Assembly: GCA_036971615.1 (NCBI GenBank)
Contig: JAYKKR010000018.1
Span: 434,001-498,000 of the forward strand
Length of the DNA: 64,000 nt
Source of the DNA: Amyloporia xantha
Lineage: Eukaryota; Basidiomycota; Agaricomycetes; Polyporales; Adustoporiaceae
Reading direction: 5' to 3'
Shown: one piece after another, positions 35,074 through 47,001 of the stretch
How the letters are laid out: every line of letters begins with the position of its first letter
How positions within the stretch are numbered: position 1 is the stretch's first letter
Notes under the pieces: model-generated
What the model was told of the DNA's origin: nothing
The model's input: only the letters and a program-made list of their open reading frames with translations
Databases searched by the model: none
Program-made: the position numbers and the translations under genes

Positions 35074-38000
35074 GAGGCGGTCCCATGTATCGCGGGTCGG
35101 TGCGGATACGGGCGGGCGCAAGGTGGTACTGTGGGGCTTGCATAGCGGGCAAACTCGAGCGTTCAGCCTGCTTTGCCGTGCGCTTTTGTAATAGCTCCGT
35201 AGACGTCAGTAAATAAATATGATTTTCTTCTTCGTACTTCCGTTGCTGTTCTAGTAATTCCTCGTCTGGGGGCCAGAGTCCATGCGCGCGTGCGTAATCG
35301 ACCAATCCGCGTGCATCGAACATTTCGGGGAGGCCAAGAAAGTACTCACCTGCTAAGTATAGCAAGGTGAGCTTCATTTCATAACCTAGGATGTCCCACT
35401 GGTCTTCGATCTTGCTGCTAAGATCGGGATCTGGCGTAGTATCTGGATTTGTCCGGTGCTGTGCCTGCCCGCTCGATCGGTCCGGCTCCGGCACGTGCCG
35501 GCTGGCCAATCGCGCACGCTGACTTTCGCTGCGCAGCGGTTCAACTTTGCCCTTGCCCCACTCTCTTGTCCTTCTCCTCTTGTCTCGTTCTTCGCTCCTC
35601 ACCTCCTGTCTCAGTCTGGCGATCTCGGCGAGCTCGTCGCCTCCTATCTGGGTTTCTCTTTGCGTTTCTAGGGGCATTCTGGACGACACATCATCACTCT
35701 TGGGCGACGCGCGGCCTCTCGAAATCGAAGCACGCCCTGTTCTGGGCACCTGCACTGTTCTCTGGGGTTCTCGTTTGCCCCTCCTCGTATCTTCGTTCAT
35801 CCGCTCTGGGCTCCTTGCTCGATGTCCATTGCTATTCTCGGGTGACGCGCAAGCTCTTTCCTGCGACGCGCGGCCGGTTCTTTGGAACGCGTCAGCTCCT
35901 CTGCGCGCCGCGCAATTGCTTGCGCGTTCATTCCATATCACGACTTCCTCTTGTCTTTGGTTGATACTATCTTCGGCTCGTATGGCAGGTGCGTTACTCA
36001 GCGCTCGCCCCTGTTCCCGAGCGCCTGGATCAATTATCGGCGCATCCAATTCGTTAACCATTGATGTGCGATCCGGACGGTCTGTTGATGCAGGAGGGTG
36101 TCTCGGGTGCAAAGAGGAGCATGCTTGGCGTGGTTGGCTCTCAGGTAGGTAGTTTCTACCGTCCTTGTCCATCTGAATGCCCCCGCCAGGCATCTCACAT
36201 CTGCTAGTTCCTTTGCCTATTAGGTTACATGCCTCATCCATATGCTGGAAATGTCTATCGCCTGCCGCCGGTGCGTTTAGTGCTGTACTAGATAGCATGG
36301 ACACTAGATGTTTCCGGGCGGTGGTCATCGATCGGGGGTTTGGAGCTACAGGCAGGTTAACGAAATCTGGTAGGTAGTCTCCTGAGGCTTGGTCAATCAC
36401 TGGATAGGCTAAACGTTCCGTAGTGTCGGCGTCATGGCTTACGCTCGCCGGCGGGTCGAGAACGACAGGTCGGGGACTCTTTCTTCCAGGTGAGATTCGG
36501 CTCAATGCTGCATTTGTGATGTCAACATCCTGATCTTTGGAGGTGTCGGGCCGCTGCTTAACAGCTTCCCCATACCTGGTAGGTACAGACGTCCGGTCGG
36601 TGTCCTCGTGCGTGTTCGACATGAGCGTGCTCGCTCTGGCCAGTCCGTAGGGAGCTGACCTAAGCAACATTTGTTCAGTCGGTTCGGACTGCGCTCGTGC
36701 GCGTTCTTTGGATCGTGTAGAACACAGATATTCTGCGCGATCTCGAGAAAGTTCTAGTAGTCCTTGTGCGGCCATCCGTTCCTCGAGCCTCTGAAGCTGT
36801 GATTCGGAAGGTGCCCAGTCGCGAAGTGATGGGATGTGTTCGTTGTCTCGTACAGGAACATCTTGAATACAACTCGCCAAGCTATGCTGTCTCGTAGAGC
36901 AACAATTGCATTCATCAATAATCATGCCCTCGTCTGAATCCGAATTTGGTTCCGATTCGTGGGACATCTGGGTGTCAGCCTCGTCCTCTGCCTGCTGTCT
37001 GGTAGCAATTCGGGCCCAGAATTCCTCATAGAGACTATTGTAGACATAGTCCTCTCGGAACTTGAAGTCTCCACAATACAAGACTTGCGAGAACTTCTCC
37101 GCTAGAAGGGAAATTGGTAACTTCTGAGTGGTGGCCTTGGTCTGCCAGACTGCTGGCTCGTATGACCAATTTGGGTCCGTGCCATCTGGTGTAACCAAAA
37201 TCTCGTGACGCACTCCGAGCTCCTTGTCTTTGAAAAGCAAGTAGGTTCCATCGCCTCGCTCGTCAATAGAGATATAGTTCCCTCGCTGCCATGGTCTTCC
37301 CAACAGCAAATCGAATGGGACCCGATCTCCGATATAGAGGTTTGCATAGGTCAGGACGCCTCCGCAAGTAAGTGGGACATTCTCAACCAAACCACGCAGT
37401 AATCCAGCTCCTCCATTAGCATCATTCATATTGATTGATCGGGCGATGTCCATGGGTCGATTGATCATGGTCTTCCAGGTTCGCTTGTTCGCAATGTTTA
37501 ACTGGGAACCTGTATCAATGATTGCTGTAATTGGATTCCCATCAATCTCGACTCGGAGCTTAATGAGCAGGGCTCGAGTCTTGGTGATGAATGATGAAGC
37601 AACCAAGTTGACTGCAGGGGGTTTAGGTTTGAGTACATCCTGGAGATGGTGTGTCATTTCTTTAGATATCCCAAATACCTCTCCGACTGCCAAAGTAACA
37701 GGAGTGTTCAGAACCTTCCCTAGGATCTCTAACTGATCGACTTGGGATTGGACCTCGCTTTGCTTTGGAACTCGTTTGACTGGTTCAAACTTGACTTCAC
37801 GAGACTTTCCTTTGGTCTCCTTTGCACTAGGTACTGACTTCTTCTTCGACTTGGGTGCGTCTGTGTCTCCAAATTCATCATCCATGATAGCATCGTCATT
37901 CATAGGGTTGAAAGTTCGCTTTCCAACATCTATGGGCTGTCCTGGATTCCATCCTTTGTGAGTTGTATTATTCTCTGGCTTGCGCTCAGAGGGAGGTCTG

Positions 38001-39640
38001 ACTTCACGATCGGGAATAGGATCAGGAATGGGAGGCCCTGGCTGTCCCTGGATGCGAGCGGATCGGCGATCAGGTTGGACAGTAGGAATGGGAGTCTGAT
38101 TAAGATGCGGAGGCTTGTCCTTTTGCATATCAGCCCTTCCCTTTTCCCGTCCTATCTTCTCTTGGATAGGGACCGGAGGAACTACTGGTCCTTTGACAAA
38201 ATCCCGGCACGCAGTCCGTGTGGTTTTCTCTGATCGTTCGACTGGCATGACATATACTTCGTCATCTGATTCCTCTTCATCATCACTGTCATAGTCCGAG
38301 TCTGATTCTGATTCTGACTCCGTTACAATCTCTGTAACCCTGGCACAATATGCGTTGGGCGGCACAGTGATGAGATGGGCATGAGGAGGAATCTGACGCT
38401 GGATAGCTGTGGTGAAGGGCTCATCCACTCCTCGGAAGATTCTTTCTCCATTCTTCATAACCAATCTTCCAGAAGCATCACGGGTGATGGTTCCCTGGGC
38501 TAGGAGATTGAGAATCTCCTGGCAACTACTGAGACCATGTCCCGGTTTCCCACATCCATAGCACTTCATTTCTCCACGAGCCATGGGTGGAACATTGGTC
38601 CGAGGAATGTTAGGAGGCATTCCGCGTGGCATAGGTGGAGCAGTGTCAACAATGGGTTTGCGTGCAACTGCTGCGACCAAGGGATTCATGAGACATGCTC
38701 GAAGATAGGTCACACCATATTCTGGATCCTCCAAGGACATGCGGTTCAGCTGGCGAACCAAATCCTCCAGATCATCAGCCTTCTTCTTCTGCTCCTTTGC
38801 TGCCTTCTTGCGAGCATTCTGCGCCTTCTTGATATCTTCGTCATCTGTATCTTCAGACAAACCTCTGCTTGTCTTTCGCTTCTTCGTCTTCTTCTTCTTC
38901 TTGTCCTTGTCCTGCTTCTTCTTCCTTCTGCCTGCATCTGAATCTGACTCACTGTCACTGCTGTTCCCATCCAAGTCTGAATCATCCGAGTCTGATTCAT
39001 CATCAGAATCCTCTTCATCATCAGAGGGGAGACGGTCTGCATCGAAGCGGTTTCTCTGCAGCAGTGCCTCTGCCTTGGCATATATTTCTGTCATGTCAAA
39101 GGGCTTGGACAGATCATAGGTAGGCTGGGCAGCCAAAAGACGTGGTTCCAGGATCTGACGGAAGCTCCTGGGGATGCCTTTCCAGAAATAAAGGGCTTCT
39201 TCATCGGCAGAGATACGACCATTCTTCTTCAGCCATCCTGAAATAGTGAGGAAGTTGCGAATGTACTCCCTCCATACTCCAAGACTCTTGATAGTGGACT
39301 TCTTGCGCGATTCTTTGACATACGCTTCAAGGTTCTTCACCTTGTAGCGCTTGTCGTCTTTGTCCGCATCGAAGTACTTCAATACATCGCCTTTGAACGT
39401 GTCCCAGTTGGGAACAGTGGCATTGTATGAAGAAAGCCCCTCGATGAACTGGCGGACTTTTCTAGCACAGTACTGGGTGACATTGCTTATCTTCTCCCTG
39501 TCATCTGCGATACTGAGCTTGGCACATAGCCGCTCATAGTGCTGGATGAACCTTCTAACCTCTGCATACTTCCCTGTAAACTTCTTCGGCGCTGACTTTG
39601 TTCCTGGAATAGGAAGTGCTGCTACGCCTGTGGTAGCCAT
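35074..39640 (-). CDS. gag: Gypsy-2 gag-protease ORF, N-terminal 1,522 codons
   Basis: The ATG is at 39,640. The gag core is FTGKYAEVRRFIQHYERLC through about residue 190, followed by an acidic DSDSDD-rich and Lys-rich hinge. The zinc knuckle CYGCGKPGHGLSSC (C-X2-C-X4-H-X4-C) is near residue 358 (about 38,560). The aspartic protease has a canonical active site AIIDTGSQLNIAN (about residue 710, 37,520) and closes with FDLLLGRPW. A long unrecognised region follows (EDEADTQMSHESEPNSD and beyond). At 35,073 the KDZ-2 transposon interrupts it after MGPP, and the ORF continues at 23,091-21,740. No RT is encoded here. Confidence 0.85.
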
Positions 39641-39740
39641 GGCTATATGAGGAATGTATAACGATGTCGGGAATAGAGTGGATCCTGATGGCGGATAGAT
39701 TGCTGATATGAAAGCCGTGGTAATTGATCAAGAAACCCTC

Positions 39741-39758
39741 CCCTCGCGGTGGGCTCCA
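39741..39758 (-). other. Gypsy-2 tRNA primer binding site
   Basis: The minus strand reads TGGAGCCCACCGCGAGGG one base inside the LTR. It is identical to the PBS of Gypsy-1 and Gypsy-3. Confidence 0.8.
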
Positions 39759-39759
39759 C

Positions 39760-40892
39760 TGATGTCAAGTCAGAAAATGTTTCTGCCGCGGTTCACCGGA
39801 TACGTCAACAGTATCGGGCTATCACGGTCGTTCGTGTGAGGAGATGGGTATGATCAATTAGGGATACGACTTTGTATGAATAGCAATCTGTGGGATCGAT
39901 CCACTCGACTGGCTGGATGTGTGATGTAACTGGACTGGACTATACTGGGTTGTGGACTGTGACTTGTGGATACGTGACTTGGACTAGAGTTCCGTGTGAA
40001 CAATAGTCAAAGCTGGACTTGACTGCTTGACGTGGGCTGGCTGACTTGGGCTAAAGTTCCGTGTGAACAATAACCAAACTGGACTTGTGACGTGACTGAT
40101 GATAACGAAGGCGAGTTCCGCGATGAACAAGGCCTATGACTGGGCTGGACGTGACGTGACTGACGACGATGAAGGCAAGTTCCTGCGATGAACAAGGCCT
40201 ATGACTGGGCTGGACGTGACGTGACTGACAACGATGAAGGCGAGTTCCGCGATGAACAAGGCCTATAATACTTCTGAGGATGACAACAGGCTATAGAAGC
40301 ACTGATGAGACCCTAGGTGACTGCCTATAGGGAAAGATAGATTCGATCCCTAGTGAAGGTTAGTCTTCAGGCTTTGGGCAACGTTTATGCCCTTGGCACT
40401 GATGCTGATGACGGCGAGGGTACTGATACGACGATGACGACAATAATGACAATGATGAACAGCTGGTGGACGCAATGACAAGAGATACACTGATTGCTCA
40501 GCGGACTGCCTATGAAGTAAGAAGAACTCTATACTTTAGTGAGGGAAAAGGTAGTGAAGTATTGTACATGCAGCAGGTCTTATATACTAATCTGAGAGTC
40601 TGCTGACTAAGCATTACTAAGCATCTCATTTCCTTTCTGTCTCTCTCCCTGCTCCGTCATCCAAACAGTCATCTGGCCATCCATTGGCATAAATGCCTCG
40701 CTTGGTAAGGGTCTGTGGAGTATCCAATAGCAGAATTCTCTCACTATAGCCTAGGCCCTTCTCCTTAGTCATGCACCTCCAGACTTTGGCTAGATCAGCC
40801 CGTTTGATGGCCGGGTATGAGCTCTGGGTGTTTCCTCTCTGCAATTGAGGTCACATGATGACCTTCCTAAATAGGCTATTATCCCGCCATCA
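39760..40892 (-). repeat. Gypsy-2 5' LTR
   Basis: Bounded by TGATG at 39,760 beside the PBS and CATCA at 40,888-40,892, giving 5-bp inverted ends. It contains a tandem repeat of about 66 bp (three units, 40,080-40,265, each with GTTCC.CGATGAACAAGGC) and older, shorter copies of GTTCCGTGTGAACAATA at 39,990-40,075. The outer boundary is inferred from the inverted bases only. Confidence 0.55.
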
Positions 40893-41679
40893 CCTGAGCA
40901 TTATCTCTGTGCTCATTCTGATTCTGTAGGCTTGTGTAGCCTGAACCAAGGCTTGGAAAAATATGGGATAAATGAGAAAAATTCTGAATGATCCATTGGT
41001 ATGCCTGGGATGATCTGCTGCAGAGATAGCTGGAGTGATTGAGGGAATAATGATGCATTTTATCCATGTCCACGAGCCAAACACTTTTGGCGCGTGACAG
41101 CGGATAGGGACGCATACGGTCCAAAGTGTCCGAGAACTGGCGGGCGACAAGTTCGAGTCGTTCTAAAGCTTCATCGGTACGTTCCTCGGCGATGCGGGGA
41201 GGGGTCCAGAAGGCCTCTTCCGTGTACAACGGGAGGGGAGGCGGAGTGCCAGCTTCGTCCCGCTGCGCATTAGAGCGGACCTCGTCGGGGCTCCAGGCGA
41301 TCCCGGGATAAGGGACTGCACCGCGATGGCTCAGGGAGGAGCGGAAGATCGAGTCGATGTAGTGGACGAGCTCGCGGAGGGTGACGAAGGCAGTGAGCGG
41401 AGGGAGCGTGAGGTTCCCCGCGGCCATGGCTTGGGCTCGTGCCTCGTAGGCAAGGCGCTGCGGGACGGGACATGAGGGGAAGGAAGGAGAAGTAAAAGAG
41501 AAAGGTGGACAAACCAGCAGCCAGCGCACCCCGTGCGCCCAGGCAAGCCAAGCAGCCGGATCGGAAGGGCGGAATGAAGGCTCAACAACGCATTCAGCGC
41601 GAAGCACGTCTACGAGGAGGAGGTAGCGGCGGACGTGGAGGGAACCGATGGGGTCGGTGGGTTCGGCAGGCTCAGACAT
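40879..41679 (-). pseudogene. 5' part of the LTR-encoded antisense gene, fused to foreign sequence
   Basis: From its ATG at 41,679 to 41,100 this is the same gene as the one at 63,215-64,000 (one base differs, near 41,423). At 41,100 the LTR is truncated and the frame runs on into unrelated sequence (after MRPYP). The genuine C-terminal part is therefore lost in this copy. A 60-nt intron inside it (ending CCGCAG at about 41,462) keeps the frame open even unspliced. Confidence 0.7.
40893..41099. other. Orphan 207-bp segment between Gypsy-2 and the truncated Gypsy-3 LTR
   Basis: No ORF or repeat is recognised. It joins the Gypsy-3 LTR at 41,100, where similarity to the right LTR stops abruptly, so it is the product of a deletion or another insertion. 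Confidence 0.4.
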
Positions 41680-42209
41680 GGCGAATGAGTCGAAGGGAGG
41701 GAAGAGTGCGCGGAAGGAGGATAAGTAAGTCAGGGGAAGAGTCGGAGGGGAGGTAGCGGGAGGTAGCGGGAGGAAGCGGGAGGGAGAGTGACGTGGCAGC
41801 GCACGCGGGACGAGGTATATATGAGGAAGGGGGACGAGGCGGAAGGGGCATCTACCATCTGGTACGAGCTGCGACTGGGACTTTGACTTTCACGCGACCG
41901 GGTTTTCTTGCTCAGCGGAGCATACTGCGTTTTACTTCTACGAGAGGGCGAGCAAGCGGCTTGACCCATTTTACTGCGATTCGGGATATCTACTGCGTAC
42001 TTAGGACTGCGACTGCGACTTGACTGGGATAGCACACATAGAGCGTCCCCCATATACCTACGAGTCTCTAGCTCAATCAATTCTTTTCTCTCTTGCTCAT
42101 CCTCCGTGCCAGACGCTGCGAACGTCTTCACTCCCCTTCCCCTTCGACTCATTGATCTGTTCCTTCCAGGTGTGCTTATCGCACAGCGGGAGGAGCACCA
42201 AGCCTTACA
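41100..42209 (+). repeat. Gypsy-3 left LTR, 5'-truncated
   Basis: It matches 63,436-64,000 with one difference over 565 bp. It ends CCTTACA two bases before the PBS. TATATAT at 41,816-41,822 is a plausible promoter for the sense transcript. The antisense gene starts inside it at 41,679, so the LTR likely drives transcription in both directions. Confidence 0.8.
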
Positions 42210-42211
42210 AG

Positions 42212-42230
42212 TGGAGCCCACCGCGAGGGG
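42212..42230 (+). other. Gypsy-3 tRNA primer binding site
   Basis: TGGAGCCCACCGCGAGGGG, two bases after the LTR end. It is the same primer site as in the other two Gypsy elements. Confidence 0.85.
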
Positions 42231-42605
42231 GAATCTTATAGTTCGAAGACTTCGTTCGCGCACCACATCGGGAAAAACACTTTTTCTCCAAGATGCTCTG
42301 AGACTTTGTAACTTAATCAGAGCCTCTCAGACTGTCCTGGGTGGCTTCGGAGTCTCTGAGTTGCTCTGGTATACTCTGGGATGTTTCTAACCATAGTGTG
42401 CACTCTGAGATCACTTTGGCTGGCTATAGATTGCTTCTATAATCTGTTATATTACCAGACTGTTTTGTATGCGTATAAATTGGTGCAATTATTAACAAAA
42501 ATGTACTCATATTATCCAATACATTGTCCTTCGCACACCAAGGACACAGCCAGTCACTGGACACTCAATCGAGTGCTCGAGCAAGCATATCTGAAGCAGC
42601 TTAGG

Positions 42606-42692
42606 TCACTCAAGAGACGAAAAAGCGTGAGCAAGGGCGGAACCTGCGATGCCGGCGCCCACGATGAGCACGTTGTAGTTGGAGGACCACAT
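42606..42692 (-). pseudogene. Captured start of an FAD-dependent monooxygenase gene
   Basis: ATG at 42,692 opens a 28-codon frame containing NVLIVGAGIAGSALAHA, the Rossmann GxGxxG dinucleotide-binding start of FAD monooxygenases. It most resembles squalene monooxygenase-type enzymes, though I cannot fix the family from so little. It ends at a TGA after SSLE. It lies inside the outer DNA element beside the inner insertion, so I read it as a host exon picked up by the element. Confidence 0.55.
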
Positions 42693-42734
42693 GTCCTGTG
42701 AAGGTCGTGTCGAAGCAACAGCGAGGGCGAGGGC

Positions 42735-45504
42735 CATCAGGAAAAACCATATTAGTCCCAGGCTGCTCTAAGAGCATCCAAGAGCATCCTAGAGACTTCA
42801 GAGTATTCAAAGTACTCAGAGTAGCCAGAGTGCTCTTAAACTTAGTTGACATGAGATTTATTTCTCAGAGTAACCCAGAGTAACCTGAGAGTAGCCTGAG
42901 AGTACTCCTAGATGACCCTATGTAGTCTTTTGTCGCCTCTCACACCTCATTATAGTTTGTATCAGAGCACTCTCAAGGTTACAGGATTATAATAGAATAT
43001 AGCAGTATATTCGCAAATAATATACACACTAAAGATAATCTAATACTAGCAGCCATAATAATTACGTCCAATGTGATAGCTCAAGACAGAAATCTCCACA
43101 TTACCAAACTAATGTTATTATTCAGTATACAGGAATATAAAACACAAAGCTGAAAGACGTACACAAGATCAATGAAGATATTTTGTTGTGTGGCCAAAAT
43201 ATAAGAGAATCTAATAGAAGAATTCAGGTAAAGTCCAATTGGTTGAAGGAGCAAGACAAAGTACTCACATAAATCGTCTTGTCACAGTAAACTGAAGCCG
43301 AATGGCATAGGTGATAATACTCTAAGAATCAACAAAGCGATCAACAAAGGAATTGAGATAGAAGTGAGCAACTTACCTGACATTGTCACAATCAGAATCA
43401 GTTTTTATCATGTCGCACAAGTCTGTAGATACAATAATTTAGAGCAGCTAAGAAATGAGGAGCAAATGAACGACTTACATGTTAGGAGTATGTATTCTCA
43501 TCAAAATTTGAAATTATAGATGACGACTCACCATCCTTTACAAGTCTTACAAAAGCATGAATTCATGCACAAAGCATGTCATATCTATTGAATGCAATGG
43601 ACATGTCAGCCTGAAAGGGAATTATGGACAGACTTACATTGCTTTGCTGTCGCATGATGACAGCCAACAGCCAACCTTCAATGTTGGTGATTTGGATTGT
43701 GATTAGAGATAGAAGTAGTGTCAGCTATTCATAGATACAGATGAGAATAGAAAGAAGATATGGACTTATCTGTGCCCACAACTCCTAACGACCCATATGC
43801 TCTGCCAGCACATCGCCATACTTGAGGCAGTACCAGCCAGAGAGACGGCCACAGACTAGAAGTTACCAGATATAGCCCAGAGATGAGAAGAACAATGAAT
43901 GAGTAAACAGAAACCAAGCAGGGAAGTGAAGTGACATGGAAGAAGACGAAGCAGGGTGGTAGTTGAGGAAGAAGAGAATGAATGACCATGAGTGCCTAAT
44001 TTGGGTGTCAGTCTGTCGTGTCAAACTGACACCTGTTCTGGGAACCCTGGATTAGGGTCAGCAGGGACTTAGACGCATTTGCACTTCTCCTCAGCCATTC
44101 CTTCTTGCTGCTACCTTTCTGTATCTATGCTATCTGCTGTCTTGGATCTCACAAACTGTTGACTAGGGACTGGAGCTCACTATCTATGGCTTCTGGGCAT
44201 CTTTATTCACTGGAACTTGAGTGATCACAGACGGTTGCACTGTCTCTGCTCTGCACTATCTGGGAATTTCTGTGAGTATTCCTTCTCTATTCCTTATTCC
44301 CTTGCCTTTGGGAATAGTACCAGGACTGTCTAAGCTTGCTGGGTGGAGTTTGGAAGGAGATTTGGAGGGGTTGGAGGGTTGGACATGGAATGGGCGCTTT
44401 TTTGAGGTTTTGATCAGAGGATAACTGGGGATCCATTGTGAGTTATCCTTTCGCTTTTATACCATTCTATTCGCATTGTCAAGCCCTTCCAGACGAGCCC
44501 TTGCTCATCCGAATCCGTCCACTCCTTCATCTTCTATTGCTGTTTTTCATCAAAAACTTCGTCTTGTCCATATCTCAGGAACCCATGGACTGTTTCCTTT
44601 GATTGTTGGATAGAATGAAAGCCCTAATCACAGGCTTTCAGACAATATATACATTGTGGGGTCCGCATCCAGCAGTTTCCATTCTATGGTCGCATTTTGA
44701 ATGACCTCCTCCTCATTCTCCTATTCTTCATATGTATCCTTCTCTATCTATTCCTGCACTGATCTATCACATTATCCAACTATCTAATACTTCTTTACTC
44801 ACTAATCCATCCAGTTTCAGTCTATTTCCTTGACCAGAGTCAAGATTCTCAATTCTGAGATGCGTCTTCTCCTGTTTTATCTCTGACCCTCTGATCTCTG
44901 ACTTTTGACTGTTAGCTGCCAGTGGAAAGAGGAGCTAGTGGATAGATGGAGTAGAAATGAGATAAGGAGAGGGGAATGACTGAAGCAGCACAGCAATGAG
45001 TATACACATCATGTTTTCACTTCTCCGTCTACTTTCTGCTTATCTACACTCTTTTCATACCATTCAATGTCTATATCATTCTTTTTCTCTCTCTACTAGA
45101 TCCCTGCTATCCAACAGCTCTGTGTTTGTTCTGTGTGAGTGTGCATTTCTCATAATCAATATCTCCATTATCATTTGTATGATAGATCACCTTCACATAC
45201 TATATTTAAGTAAATCATCTTAATAAAGCATAGAAAGTGAAGAGAATGAAAGCAAATAGTAGAACAATATAGCTGTTGTATATTATTCAGAAATAATGCG
45301 CTGTAGATTTAAAAAATATGCTTGAGTTGCTCAAAGAAACAGAAGCTAGCCTAGGATGCTCTGAGAAATTTGAATTATCTCAGAGCAACTCAGAGCAACT
45401 CAGGTCAACCTCAAATGCTCTGAGATAGTCTGAGTTACTCTGGGAAACCTCATATATCTCAGAGCACCCTAGGTTACCCCAGAGAAAAAGTGTTTTTCCT
45501 GATG
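42735..45504. mobile_element. Inner DNA element, inverted relative of the outer one
   Basis: It is bounded by CATCAGG and CCTGATG, with the same AAAAAC block and CTCAGAG/CTCTGAG subterminal arrays. Its right end resembles the left end of the outer element, and its left half (about 44,100 down to 42,735) resembles the right half of the outer element (47,000-48,260) in opposite orientation. Its flanks carry a repeated piece (GAAGCAAC.G.GAGGGCG) on both sides. It is AT-rich, with no credible protein gene. Confidence 0.7.
43150..43990 (-). ncRNA. Possible spliced non-coding transcript of the inner DNA element
   Basis: On the minus strand several strong donor-like sites (GTAAGT or GTGAGT) occur every 60-120 nt with no long ORF. 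The homologous part of the outer element (about 47,345-47,600, plus strand) shows the same pattern: GTAAGTCAAT, GTGAGTCGAC and GTAAGTCATG. Conservation of donors without coding capacity suggests a spliced non-coding RNA. This is inference only. Confidence 0.25.
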
Positions 45505-46099
45505 GCGTTGAAGCAACGGTGAGGGCGAAGGCATTGAGGCAAAGGCGAGGGCGAGGGTGAAGGTGTCGAAGCGAGGGCGAGGGCGAAGGCTTGTCGCGGT
45601 CATCGTCGTGATCCCGTTCCCTACGCCTCGTGCTGTCGTTTGAGTTAGTGCTCACAGACGACGCGGATGGTAGTAGTACTTACCTCGCGGCCCTTCCCTC
45701 CTATCCTGCTCCCATTTCTCCATCACCTGCCTCCTCCCTCAAGCTTGAACAGACGATACAGACGGCGGGGCATTAGTCGAGCGTTGAAGTGAACAGTGGA
45801 GTGTTCGGATGGACGGAGAGGCGTTCAGGCAAACGGCGGAGCGCTGAAGCGGACGGCAGGGTGTCGAGATGGACAGCGAGGTGTCGAGATGGATGGTGAG
45901 GTGTCGTTTCTGGAAAGACAGTGGATGAACGCACCAGATTCTCCCCCTGCTTCTCATCTCCCTTCTTTCTCCTCCTCTGTCTGCTTTGGGTCCTCCGACG
46001 TTACAGGAATCGCGATGGTAGTCTCAGGCATGATGTGGTAGAGGAAGAGTGCATACGTCTGACTTACGCGGAAGCCGCCGACGGCGTAAGGATGTCGAA

Positions 46100-46770
46100 T
46101 AGCTGGTGCATCGGGAGACACAGCATCTGCTCGGGCTCGACGCCAGGGGACGACATGCGGCTGCTCTTGAGCATGCGCGCGGGGGGGGAGCGGTGCAGGT
46201 GCAGAGACCAGGAGCACTGGTGCCGCAGCCGGGGCTGGTGCTACTCCTCGGGTGCCAGAGACGGCGATGGTGGAGACGGCGATGGCGGGGTCGACGAAGG
46301 CGACGAAGGCATCAGACGAAGGCATCGAGGGCGAGGGCGAGAAAGGCATTGTCGGAGAGGGCGAGGAAGGCGTTGTCGGAGAGGGCGAGGGCGAGGGCGA
46401 GGGAGAGGAAGCCGCACTGGTAAGGGCAAGGGCGAGGAAGGCGAGGAAGGTGAGGAAGGTGTCGAGCGCGAGCGCGAGGAAGCTGCGCCGGTAAGGGCGA
46501 GCACGAGGAAGCCGCGCCGGTAAGGGCGAGGGCAAGGGCGATGAAGCCACGCTGGTGTGCTGGTGCGTCGGGAGGTATACTAGTAGCGTCTTCTTGGGCT
46601 CTACGCTGGGAGATGACATGCAGTGGCTCTTCTCTCAAACATGCGCTCAGCGGGGAGCGGTGTGGGCGCAGAGACTGGGACCACCGGCGAGGTGCGTCGG
46701 ACTCTACGCTCGGGGATGACATCCGGCTGCTCTTCAAGTTGAGCACACGCACGGCGGGGAGCGGTGCGGG
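46100..46770. repeat. Three imperfect copies of a GC-rich unit of about 100 bp
   Basis: Units lie near 46,100-46,200, 46,557-46,665 and 46,683-46,770. Each has TGCRTCGG, CTC.ACGC..GG.GATGACAT, CGGCTGCTCTT-like and GGGGAGCGGTG blocks. Between the first two lies a long GAGGGCGAG simple repeat (46,325-46,540). The open frames here are low-complexity and are not called as genes. Confidence 0.55.
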
Positions 46771-47001
46771 CACGGAGACCAGGAGCATCAGCGAGAGCGA
46801 GTACATGCCGCCTCAGGCAGCTGGAAATGGCGGGAGGGCAGGGGTGGGGCTGGGCAAGACGAGATGAGACGAGACGAGCGGCGGCGGTGGAGACGAGATG
46901 AGCGGCAGCAGTGGAGACGAGACGAGCGGCAGGGAATGACGATGAGTAGCAGCGATCGAGACGAGCGGCAGGGCGTTTGAATGAAGGAGTGGTGTAGGTG
47001 C

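Larger units (their letters stand above)
21551..40892 (-). mobile_element. Gypsy-2, Ty3/Gypsy retrotransposon, interrupted by a KDZ transposon and cut by Gypsy-1
   Basis: In sense order: 5' LTR (40,892-39,760), PBS (39,758-39,741), and a long gag-protease ORF from 39,640 that is interrupted at 35,073-23,101 by the KDZ-2 transposon and resumes at 23,100, ending at 21,740. The frame stays readable past the stop until 21,551, where the Gypsy-1 LTR begins. RT, RNase H, integrase and the 3' LTR of this element are not in the window. Confidence 0.75.

Noticed and set aside
36675..36872. Short frames overlapping the Gypsy-2 ORF on either strand
   Set aside because: The long gag-protease frame with zinc knuckle and D-T-G accounts for the region.
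45921..46523. A 200-codon plus-strand frame and its minus-strand partners
   Set aside because: They lie on GAGGGCGAG simple repeats; Arg/Gly or Ser/Pro low complexity only.
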